From Limnomonas spitsbergensis (Eukaryota > Chlorophyta > Chlorophyceae > Chlamydomonadales): DNA of 64,000 bases. Both the position numbers and the translations under genes were made by a program. Position 1 is the first letter of the stretch. Every line of letters begins with the position of its first letter. Location: NCBI GenBank assembly GCA_037349105.1, contig JAYJMM010000041.1, positions 1,612,001-1,676,000 of the forward strand, read 5' to 3'. The notes under the pieces are model-generated. The model had not been told where the DNA came from. It ran no database searches and saw only the letters and a list, made by a program, of their open reading frames with translations. Below, one piece after another: positions 12,201 through 20,733 of the stretch.

Positions 12201-15200
12201 GTGGTGTGTGGGAGTGGCGTTGGTGAGTGGTGTCGGTGAGTGGTGTCGGTGCGTGGTGCTGGTGAATGGCATGGATCATTGATGCAGATCCGTCGTGTGA
12301 GTGCACTGCATTGATAGATGGTGTTTGGGGAATGTCAATAGTGCTCGGGGCATGTGCATGGCTTTGGGGCATGTGAATGGTGTTTGGACAGTGTGTGAGC
12401 CAGGTGTGTCCTTGCACGAGGCTGGTGAGGGATTAATAGTACATCCCTGGTGTCTCTAGGCTGGTATCTCTAGGCTGCGCGTTCTAAGGTCCTGATATAA
12501 GATCTGCTCATTACAAGGCCCTCATGGCCGCACCTGCTTCAGCATCTCCTCCCGCAGGTCAGCCGCCTGCCTCTGTCGCTCCAGGGCTTCTCTCAGATCT
12601 ACAACTGACTCTGTTACAGTCAAAGCAGGGAGGGAGGGGGTCCAGGATGGGGATGGGGTCCAGGCTGGGGGATGGGAAACGAGGTGTGTGGTGCTTGACG
12701 GGCTTATGAATTAAAAAAATGCAACAGGAGTGTTCACGGGAGGGGAAGAAAAGGGCGATACGTTGCATGGCAGGATAATAAATTCAAACACACAAAACTG
12801 AAGCGTTCACAGCAGGGAGGGAGACAAGGAAACGTGCTTTGGTATGTCAGCATTAACACTTCATTCAAATATGAAGGCAGCCACCAAGACACCAGTACCG
12901 GTATGGCAGCGGTGTACATTGCTTGATTCTCATTTACAAAGTTGAAGGGAGCACGAGCAGATTCGATGGCTGGAAAGTTGGTGGGCCCCAAGTGGGCAAG
13001 CAGCAGCCGGGTTGCAATAAATGCAGCACCTAAACAAGCATCCACTTGCCGCCCCCCCCCCCCCACACACAGAACTAGGTCCCCCTGTCTCTGCCCTCAC
13101 CCATCTCCTACCTTCCCAATTTGTCCCGCTGTCACAGCCCTCACCCGTCCTTTCCCTTCCCCTTCTGTCCTCCTGTCCCTCTGCCCTCACCTGTGAGCGC
13201 CTCTGCCCGCCCCTCAGCGTCCTTGAGGCGCCTTGACATGCCAGCATTCACAGCCCCTCTTGCACGCTCTTCTGCATCGATCTGCAGGCAAGTGGGCAGG
13301 GCTTACATGAACTTATGGTTTACGGCCACTAATGGTTTACTGTAAGAGAGCACTGACAGCCACTGTCACACACACCTCTGTATCCACCTGTCAGACAAGT
13401 GGATGCAGCATGCATGCCAGGTTATGGTTTAGTGTGAAGGGTCATGATTATTGCCGGCATGCACTGGCAGCCCCCGTCTCTCACACACTCCTTTGCACTC
13501 ACCAGACAGGCAAGTGGGCGATTCGCAGGTCAGAAGGTAGGGCGCGTGCAGGGGGTAGGGTGCATGGTGCAGGGGGCGGGGGTAGGGTGCATGCCGTGAG
13601 GCCTCTGTCGTCGAGGTCGACGTGATCTTGGGGGAAATGTTATGAGGGTAAACAAAAGTCCATCCACACCGTCGGCCACTTTTAGACCCTCCAGCCAGCC
13701 TGGGCCGGCCTAAACTATACCCTGCCCGGCAAAAAAAGGGCTAATTAGCTCCCCCCCGGCCCTTCCCTGGTGCATGGTTAAGGGTTTAGGGATATTGCAG
13801 GCATGCATGGCCATGGTAGCCTCTCTCGCCCACACTAAAGCATCCGCCTGGAGACGGAATTAGCGGCTTGCAGGTCAGATCAGGGTCGGGGGCTCAGGGG
13901 TATTGCAAGCCAGGACAAACAGCCTCTGAGACACACGCTTGGGCATCAAGCCAGACAGATGCGCACAAGGCAGCAGCTTGCACGTAGGATGGAAGCATAT
14001 AGGCATCTGACATGCAATCACACGCAGTGTTTGAAGCCAGGGGTGGCGGGGGCTTGCCATGTCTTACAAATTCAAATCAAAATACCCACCTGTTCCGCCT
14101 TGGCCTTGTGAAGCATGGTGTCGTACTGCTGCTTCAGTGATTCCTGACCTGCACGCGCCTGTGGAGGGGGGATGCAGTGATTGTACTTTGCCTCCCCTTG
14201 TACTTAACTTTCCTTAGGGGAGAGGGAAACATTGAAAAACTGTGACCGTGGATGCTTGTGTTCAGTCCAAATACAGGTGTGCCTGTGGGGGATCGAGGCG
14301 GAACATGTGCATTACCTTGCCTCGTAACTTATCGTGGTCAGGGGTGAAGGATACCTTGAAATACTATTAGCTGATCGTGGCTGCCAGTGTTCAGTAGGAA
14401 AGCAAGTTTTTGAAATAAGGGACTCCACGGGCAGCACTGCAATTCACAGTGTTTAATTCATAGCAAAGGAAGGCGATTCAAATCCATAGGGTACATGTCA
14501 TCAGCATTGTGGTTCCACATACGGCGTGGCAGGATCCTGTAGATGGAGGAATGAAGGCAACACATCACTGTTTATTCAAGTGCACTTAAGCTACACGTAA
14601 GCTACACCAAAGCCAATGGCTTACAGGGCCTGGTGCAACACGGCACTTTATATCCAGCTCCACTTCAGCTACACTCCAAATACACTTCAGGTACACCAAA
14701 GCCACTGGCTGACAGGGCCTGGTGCAGCACGGCACGGTCCTACAGCCAAAGTTGGGTCCCCATCAGCCCAATGGTGGCCTGGCATGATCTAATACAGCTT
14801 AGCTAATACACCTTAATACAGGCATGCCCTAGGATAAATACCATTGTACAGGCTTACAGCATGATGTGTATTCCACGGGGATCATGCCATGGCCATCAGT
14901 GCGACGGGGCATGTGCGTCAATAAACGGCAAATGATACGCCCTGCCCAACGTTCCCCCACCCCACCCCACCCTTCCCACCACAAAATACACGGCTATCAA
15001 ATCAAAACAATCAGACTACATGGATGCCCGCTGTCCGCTGCCCTCTTCCCTTCACAGTTAACACAATCATACCTGTTCCTGCGCTGCCGCCACCTCCCTC
15101 TCCGCCTTCGCCTTCCCCCTCCGCTGTGCCTCTGCCTCCGCCTGCTCCGCCTCCAGCTTGCTCCTCAGCCGGTCCCGCTCATCCTCTACGGAGCGCTGCT

Positions 15201-18200
15201 GCTGCCGTATCTTCTTCATCGCTAGCTCCAACTCAGCCTGCTTCACGGCCAGGATCTCACCCTCCTCCATCACCTAGGGGGAAGGGGGCAGCAGGGTTAA
15301 TGATACAGGGGTTTACCCTCCTTCATTGCCTGGGGGGAAGGAAGGGGGCTGCAGAGCTGAAGGGTCAGGATCTCACCCTCCCCGTTACCTCCTAATCCTG
15401 GATGAGTGATGAGCCCCCCCCCCCTTCAGCAGAGGACATGGAGCAGATACGCAACACGTGCCTAGTCCCCCACGCCCCACCTGCTTGATGATGGCATCCT
15501 TCTCCTTGATGAGAGATGAATAGTCTGCCAGCTTCTCCGACCCCTTCTTCAGCGCATCACGCTCCTTGGTAAGGGCATACACCTAACAACGAGGGGGGAA
15601 GAATAGGTTGGACACTTTGAGGTTGAGGATTTAGGTGAAGGAACAAAAGCCAATCTTTTTATTCCAAGCAGAGCATGACTAAGGAGGGTAAAGCGGCAAT
15701 TACCCTAGTATTCTTTGCGAAGCTCAGTTGCCCTCAACTTCACCCCACGCCCCACCACACAAAGACGGCCTCATGTGATATGTCCGCCCTGTCTTGCCCC
15801 AGGCCCCCCCCTTTCAGACACAGCCTCCTCTCCATACAATACTTGTCACTTGCTCACACACCTTGCGCTTTGCTGTGCTAAGCCTTTGTCCCCCCCCTCC
15901 ACCCCTCATACACACCTTGCGCTCCGCTCGTACACGGAGTATCATCTCCCACCCATTCACACACACCTTGCGCTCTGCTGTCCCAAGCCGCTGTTCAAAC
16001 TCCCCCCGCAGCTCTTCCAGGTCCTGCTCACTGACGCGTGACGAGCGCAGCGCCAGCTCCTCATTCTTCTCCTTGAGCTGAGCAACAACCTGGGCGGTTG
16101 AGTGAGGGGGAAGAGGGGGCTTCAAATGAGTGAAGCAAAGGGCAGTCGCTAAGCACAGCTCCTTATTCTCCACCTCCAGCTGAGCCGTCACCTTGGGGTC
16201 AAGGGGCTGGCAGGGGTATAACGGGCAAGTGTACCAGCCCAGGGCAGGCCTGGGGCTGGCAGGGGTATAACGGGCAAGTGTACCAGCCAATGGCCAGGCC
16301 TGGGGCTGGCAGGGGTATAACGGGCAAGTGTACCAGCCTATGGCCAGGCCTGGGGCTGGCAGGGGTATAACGGGCAAGTGTACCAGCCTATGGCCAGGCC
16401 TGGGGCTGGCAGGGGTATAACGGGCAAGTGTACCAGCCTATGGCCAGGCCTGGGGCTGGCAGGGGTATAACGGGCAAGTGTGCCAGCCCAGGGCCAGGCC
16501 TGGGGCTGGCAGGGGTATAACGGGCAAGTGTACCAGCCCAGGGCCAGGCCTGGGGCTGGCAGGGGTATAACGGGCAAGTGTACCAGCCTATGGCCAGGCC
16601 TGGGGCTGGCAGGGGTATAACGGGCAAGTGTACCAGCCTATGGCCAGGCCTGGGGCTGGCAGGGGTATAACGGGCAAGTGTACCAGCCTATGGCCAGGCC
16701 TGGGGCTGGCAGGGGTATAACGGGCAAGTGTACCAGCCTATGGCCAGGCCTGGGGCTGGCAGGGGTATAACGGGCAAGTGTACCAGCCTATGGCCAGGCC
16801 TGGGGCTGGCAGGGGTATAACGGGCAAGTGTACCAGCCTATGGCCAGGCCTGGGGCTGGCAGGGGTATAACGGGCAAGTATACCAGCCTATGGCCAGGCC
16901 TGGGGCTGGCAGGGGTATAACGGGCAAGTGTACCAGCCTATGGCCAGGCCTGGGGCTGGCAGGGGTATAACGGGCAAGTGTACCAGCCTATGGCCAGGCC
17001 TGGGGCTGGCAGGGGTATAACGGGCAAGTGTACCAGCCTATGGCCAGGCCTGGGGCTGGCAGGGGTATAACGGGCAAGTGTACCAGCCTATGGCCAGGCC
17101 TGGGGCTGGCAGGGGTATAACGGGCAAGTGCACCAGCCTATGGCCAGGCCTGGGGCTGGCAGGGGTATAACGGGCAAGTGTACCAGCCTATGGCCAGGCC
17201 TGGGGCGCATAATCAGGCTCACATAGTTATGCCCACATTCGCTTAGCTAAGAGCCGATTCACACCTAGTTCACTTCGTCGAGTTCGGTTCGGTTCAGTTC
17301 GTCAGTTTGGCGACTGGTTTCGCAACCTGCGTTCTCACCTAATTCACATCAGAAAAACTAAACCTTGCGGCCGTCGCATGCTTAGACGTCAGCTTATGCA
17401 GTGAAGTGGCCAGGAAAGCAACATACAACAACAGACAATACAGCACGGACTAGCATGACAGCATGGTCGTCATTGCCATGCTGATCTGATGAGCACATCG
17501 GATGGCATGTCGTCCTCAGCCGACTCAACCCCATCCTCAGGGTGGGACAATTGGAGATATTCAATCAAATAACACATTCCTTTACTGCTGTGCCTTCTCA
17601 TTCGGCATGCCGTTCCTAGCAGGCTGTTTGATGCGCCCTTGCCTCGTAGTTGGGGTCTGATTGCTGCCGACAACCTTTATGGCAACGAGCAGCTGGAGGT
17701 ATAGAAAGAACTACAGTTGAGGAAGCTGTAATTTGAAAATCAGGGCGCGGTATGTAGACCGCAGCGAGCAATGCCGATAAATCGTGACGAAACTTACGAA
17801 ACCAGCCAACCTTGCGAAACCAGCGAACTGAAACTGGTGGTCCGAGACCGGTTTCAGTTGGCGTGGTTTCGTCGAACTGAACCGAACTGAAACCACGCGA
17901 AACCATGCGAAACCGATAGATGGGAATCAGGTGTGAATCCGCTCTTAGCCAATCAGAAACAGAAAGACGCCTTCCATACCTTTTGAAGGTGTGCAGCAAC
18001 AGCTGATCTTGCATTTTTAACGCTATGCTATCTGTCTTCCTAAAAGCCCTTTCTTGCACTCCCCAAGCCACAACACCCCTCCGCGGCCCCTGCGAGGGCA
18101 TCTAAGACGATGCTCATGTTTGCGTGCTTCAGCTAGACTTGAGCTACATCACGTCCTGTGGCCGAGGGGGTCTGGTGCAAGGAACACTGCTGCCTGGGCC

Positions 18201-20535
18201 ACCGGCTGTAGGCCAGTCAAGGCTTGGTGCCCCAAGACCCATAGGTGGTTGAACAGCGTCCTGACATGTGTGTCGTCTGGAGCGCGCACAAAAAAATACT
18301 GTACCTCAAACCCCCGTAGGTTCCATAAAACAGTCCTAGCACCCATCCAGCGCAAGCCTTTCTCTTCCCCACAACTCCACCCCTTCCACACTGTCCACAC
18401 CTGAAGGAACGCTGCTGGTTCGCGTCCCTTGCACACACCTGCGTCCCGTCCCTATCCCAACATACCACACCATGCTTCACGCTTTCCACACCTGCTGCAG
18501 GAAGGATATTTGCTCCGCGTCCCGCATCACCAGCGCTCTCCCCTCGGCCGCATTCTCATGCAGCTGCACCGCCAGCGCCTCCAGCGCCACCCTCGACAGC
18601 TCCTCCAGCCCACTCAGCCCTGCACCCTCCACATGCAACGGGGCAGCAGCAGGAACAGAAGCACCCGGAGCAGCAGCAGGAAGAGGGGTACTGTCCATAT
18701 GGGCCACATGGGAAATGCCAGGTGGCTGCAGCGTCAGCACGTGCCCTCCCTTTGAAATTGCAGCACCGTTGGTGAGCGGGGTGACACTGGTGTCATTCCC
18801 CGGTGAGGAACAGGAAGAGGCTTCGGCTCGAGAGGTGCTGGGGTGCACCTCGTGACGCTCATTTCCGTCGGCCGCATCCGTGCACCCGTTCAGCATATCG
18901 ATTCCTTGTTTTAGAGGCGAAGCCCCCGCGGCAGACCCAGGTTCAGTTCCAATGGCTTCAGATCTGGGATCTGCAGACTGTGATAGGTGTGGCTGGATCT
19001 GCCGATCCCTCCAGCCCAGGCCCTCGTCAGCGCCCCGAGCTGGCATTTCCTGACGCTGGACCGCTCCACCCTTAGACGAGGCTGCAGCCCCAACGTCTGG
19101 AGCAGAGGCTTTGGAGGAGGCATCAGCCCGAAGCGAGGACTCCGCGTCCTGGCCCTCAGCAGCAGCCGCAGGGGTGGCGGATGGGGATCCGATGCTGACG
19201 CCATCCTGGCTCTGCACCTCAAGCGAAGCCGACACTGGCACTGTTACTGCCGCTGCCGGTGCGGGTTTAGCAACCTTGACACTGCGCACTATCTTCTTCT
19301 TGGGGGCAGCGGCCGCTTGGCCATCGGATGCCAGGCCGCCTGCTCCGTCGGGCGCTGAGTCGCCGCTGGGCATGGCAGGTGTCTTCTTAACCACCTTCCT
19401 GACCAGTTTTTTTACAGTCTCGGCGGACTTTGGGGCCAAGGGGTCCTGATAAGTAGATAACAAGGGGGGGGATTCATAATTCAATTGAAGAAGCCTGTTC
19501 ATCTGTATGCTGAATTGCAATTTATAGCAAATAGATGAACAGGTTGCTGAACCTGGACCTGAGCCATACGGCATGCACCTGTCACATTCTAGCCAAAATC
19601 ACTAGACCATATCCTGCCTATGCTTGCTTTGGTGCATCCTTGTACGGAAATACATGATAGAAACCGCATCAGCCTCAGGACCCTGAAACTAGCGCCTGAT
19701 TCCTATGCAAAAGGGGCACCGCAAGATCATCCCTGTCCATAGGATTATCCAAGCGAGTCCTGCTCGTGCAGGAACTCCCATCCTGCCTCTTTCTCGCAGA
19801 CATGCATGCGAATAGCGTCCACCCGTGTGTGGCATGCATGCCCCATGAGATGTAGCAACAGGTTATGTGCCAATGATGCATCTAGCATCCACCCACTCAC
19901 GCACACACAGGCACACACAGGCACACCTCGGGAGCGGCAGGTTTTGGTCCATTATCTCCAAGCTTTGGCGCATCGGGCTGTATGACGCTGGCTGGAGGGG
20001 CCGCGCCGAAAGGGCAGGGAGAACACACACAACATTTGGATATCGGATACGCTTGGAATTCAGTTTTTCAGTTGATGCAGCAGCTAGCCGTGCTGATGCA
20101 GCTAGCGGATGCAGGGCCCCAAAGCCCCATGCAAGTGTTTGCCCAAACTGTTACTACCGTTACAATTGCAAGCCATACAATGAGTTTGAAATAACAGTGC
20201 AAATGAAATTGTACTGAAGCAGAATACGAGCGGAGCCCTGTAGAGGCCATGTGACAGGGGTGGTGTTCAGGGGTCTTCGTGGAGAAATGGGGAGGGCTGG
20301 GTGCTGCAAGCCCCACATTACAGCATGGTTCATACAGAGTGCAGTGAGGCCATCTGTCCTCCTCCTCACCCAATTCTGGATGATCAGATTGGATGTTTGA
20401 GCTAGAAGCCTCTGGGTTTTTGCTTGCGTCTATGCCCAATGCGTTGCTGACTCCGGATTCAAGATCGTTGGATGCATTCTTGAATGCCTCGCCCACGACG
20501 TTCCCAATAGACGAGATGTCAAACCCGCCGAACAT
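2160..20535 (-). CDS. TMF: TATA-element modulatory factor / golgin candidate 5 homologue (20 exons, 1058 aa)
   Basis: Exons on the minus strand: 20535-20370, 19991-19927, 19445-18492, 16089-15967, 15582-15481, 15273-15073, 14158-14090, 13281-13191, 12598-12534, 11796-11683, 10191-10021, 9448-9299, 8132-8004, 6290-6200, 5518-5449, 5228-5121, 4745-4617, 3874-3770, 2846-2757, 2343-2160. All introns are GT-AG, all phases match, and the sum is 3177 nt with a TAA stop. Family-diagnostic strings include [23 protein letters not shown] followed by VMEEGEIL, and the C-terminal LAEELV and [14 protein letters not shown]5 proteins are long coiled coils on Golgi membranes that act as tethers and bind Rab6 through the C-terminus; that role is family knowledge. 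The length is near the usual 900-1100 aa. The gene diverges from the TCAIM-like gene. Small exons could have been missed, but the phase closure argues against it. Confidence 0.87.
2344..2756 (-). other. TMF intron 19
   Basis: This 413-bp GT-AG intron separates the LYR codons from [10 protein letters not shown]. It holds no array and no coding segment that I can see; it is one of the few ordinary introns in the gene. Confidence 0.7.
3480..3690. repeat. Degenerate 30-35 bp tandem repeat with telomere-like words
   Basis: Several decayed copies built on ggtagctcagggttaagttt carry agggtta and tttaggg words. They lie inside TMF intron 18. Copy boundaries are soft. Confidence 0.6.
3874..4235. repeat. 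About 72-bp tandem repeat carrying the exon-18 splice acceptor (about 5 copies)
   Basis: Units begin near 3874, 3945, 4017, 4090 and 4161. On the minus strand each starts with the pyrimidine tract and CCCCAG that form the TMF exon-18 acceptor at 3875, so the acceptor is present about five times in a row upstream of the exon. The copies are more than 90% identical by eye. Confidence 0.85.
6422..7353. repeat. 13-bp tandem array (about 70 copies) in TMF intron 13
   Basis: The unit is catggcgtttatg, with frequent g/c and a/g variants. Because 13 is not a multiple of three, all three plus frames cycle through the same MHGVYAW-type peptide without stops. The resulting 100-280 codon frames are therefore artefacts of composition, not genes. 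The array lies between TMF exons 13 and 14. Confidence 0.92.
7660..8045 (-). repeat. Repeated copies of the TMF exon-13 3' edge and donor
   Basis: Reading the minus strand, the end of exon 13 ([12 protein letters not shown] followed by GT) is followed by at least four further copies in intron 13, near 7925-7975, 7815-7850, 7730-7780 and 7660-7690. Each ends in GGCTCAG-GT or a close variant and carries the same 8-12 codons. Spacing is about 75-95 bp and decay increases away from the exon. Confidence 0.82.
8004..16089 (-). CDS. TMF: TMF exons 4-13: central coiled-coil rod (residues 396-800)
   Basis: Ten short exons (65-201 nt) encode almost unbroken heptad-rich, Glu/Arg/Lys/Gln/Ala-rich sequence. 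Exons 5 and 6 join as [17 protein letters not shown], and exon 10 ends [10 protein letters not shown]; both are hallmarks of TMF1/GC5 proteins. Exon 11 ([14 protein letters not shown]) continues the plant-type TMF pattern of Trp-containing helix after that motif. Phase-0 junctions dominate. Most exon edges have extra copies in the neighbouring introns, listed separately, so automated gene finders are likely to mis-splice this part. Confidence 0.83.
8178..8875. repeat. 18-bp G-rich tandem array (about 39 copies) in TMF intron 12
   Basis: The unit is ggcgggtctgggtgggca, with rare variants (gcagga, gccggc). Eighteen is a multiple of three, so several frames on both strands stay open for over 200 codons of AGLGGQ- or CPPRPA-type peptide; these are not genes. 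The plus strand is very G-rich with regular G3 tracts and could form G-quadruplexes. It is the template strand for TMF. Confidence 0.92.
9185..9300 (-). repeat. Second copy of the TMF exon-12 donor
   Basis: The exon-12 end (GGCCAGCAGGCAGAGGAG then GTGCGGCCAGG) is repeated about 85 bp further into the intron as a GCAGAAAAG-GTGCGG version, with the following 25 bp also duplicated. The exon's acceptor side likewise has a decayed second copy near 9545-9585. Confidence 0.8.
9670..10020 (-). repeat. Decayed copies of the TMF exon-11 3' edge
   Basis: The sequence around the exon-11 donor (gccgcatccaccccagacatgcg on the plus strand, 10029 onward) recurs near 9690, 9795 and 9890 with progressive decay, at roughly 100-bp spacing. 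The spacers are AT-richer. Three copies are recognisable besides the real one. Confidence 0.7.
10150..11025 (-). repeat. Multiple copies of the TMF exon-11 5' edge and acceptor
   Basis: The exon-11 start (plus strand gcttgagcattggcagcgga) and its acceptor are repeated near 10310, 10460, 10580, 10695, 10825 and 10990, each followed by a ccaag-type pyrimidine-rich upstream region on the minus strand. Spacing is about 110-165 bp. The nearest copy is nearly perfect; the farthest keeps only scattered matches. Confidence 0.78.
11355..11690 (-). repeat. About 32-bp array carrying the TMF exon-10 donor (about 10 copies)
   Basis: On the minus strand exon 10 ends ATGCAG-GTGACAGG at 11683. The same ATGCAG-GTGACAGGGG, preceded by AGTGCTGATC or AGCACTTATC, then recurs about every 30-36 bp, separated by G runs of variable length (C runs on the plus strand). 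Every unit thus keeps a consensus-like 5' splice site. Confidence 0.88.
11806..12285. repeat. Degenerate 13-15 bp array in TMF intron 9
   Basis: Variants of ggtgaatggtgctggt are repeated for nearly 480 bp, with a few longer sub-blocks (gtgcatttaagtggtgtgtg type). The His/Thr/Ser-rich minus-strand frames across it are repeat artefacts. Confidence 0.85.
13282..14089 (-). repeat. TMF intron 7 with decayed copies of the exon-8 acceptor edge
   Basis: This intron holds no coding segment. Decayed copies of the exon-8 5' edge (plus strand ctgcatcgatctgcaggcaagtg type) can be seen near 13370-13420, 13480-13525, 13815-13870 and 13925-13990. Each has a cacacnct-like core and a caagtggg-like flank. Identity is low, so individual copies are uncertain. 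Confidence 0.5.
14159..15072 (-). other. TMF intron 6
   Basis: No coding segment was found. Two related segments, about 14601-14650 and 14670-14730, contain the words cagggcctggtgca and cttcagctaca. They are parts of a dispersed repeat also seen near 18130, 36775 and 45890. Confidence 0.6.
16160..17206. repeat. 50-bp tandem array (about 20 copies) in TMF intron 3
   Basis: The unit contains aggcctggggctggcagggg followed by tataacgggcaagtgtacca. Copies are nearly identical apart from a few single-base changes (cccaggg for ctatggc in four units). The array begins beside a decayed second copy of the TMF exon-4 start (near 16150-16195). Units contain CCAG words on both strands. Confidence 0.92.
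17246..17949. mobile_element. Foldback/MITE-like element with terminal inverted repeats
   Basis: The left end (17246-17266, gctaagagccgattcacacct) matches the complement of the right end (17929-17949) with one mismatch. Next to each terminus there is a second inverted region rich in ttcggttcagttcg-type motifs (17277-17310 and 17855-17890). The 704-bp interior has no convincing transposase. No clear target-site duplication was seen. It lies inside TMF intron 3. Confidence 0.65.
18110..18260. repeat. Copy of a dispersed repeat (agctacatcac family)
   Basis: The segment around 18140 (gagctacatcacgtcctgtg, then a gaggggg-tctggtgca region) matches segments near 36775 and 45890 and, more loosely, 14600-14730. 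It lies in TMF intron 3. Copies share an order of words (cttcagctacatcac, gcctggtgca, ccggctg, gtcaagg) and are probably remnants of an interspersed element. Confidence 0.5.
18492..20535 (-). CDS. TMF: TMF exons 1-3: N-terminal linker region (residues 1-395)
   Basis: Exon 1 starts at ATG 20535 ([18 protein letters not shown]), a short amphipathic start, and ends in phase 1 at 20370. Exon 2 (19991-19927) adds a proline- and lysine-rich stretch. Exon 3 (19445-18492, 318 codons) is the largest: a basic patch ([14 protein letters not shown], then [14 protein letters not shown]), then about 200 residues of low-complexity Ser/Ala/Gly/Glu sequence expected to be disordered, and finally a helical start ([18 protein letters not shown]) that begins the coiled coil. 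This matches the general TMF plan of a disordered N-terminus before the rod. Exon 3 has no tandem repeats, unlike the introns beside it. Confidence 0.8.
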
Positions 20536-20733
20536 GTCTGCCTATTAGATGAGAGCTGGCGAGGCTCAGCAGCTCAGCAGTGTTTATCAGCGTGGGCCGA
20601 AACTCGGAGAGAGAGCAGCTGACGGGATGATCTGTCGCGACATTTTATAACATAATATCAGCTGTGACTTTCGATTACTTCGGGCGTCACAGCAGATTTG
20701 GCATCAGACGACAAGCAGCTGACGAAGGTAAAA
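20536..20733. promoter_or_regulatory. Divergent intergenic region of TMF and the TCAIM-like gene
   Basis: The TMF start codon (20535, minus) and the first plausible ATG of the TCAIM-like gene (20734, plus) are 198 bp apart, or 549 bp if the second gene starts at 21085. A TATA-like word (tttataacata) lies at 20643-20653. A shared bidirectional promoter is an inference from head-to-head spacing. Confidence 0.5.
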
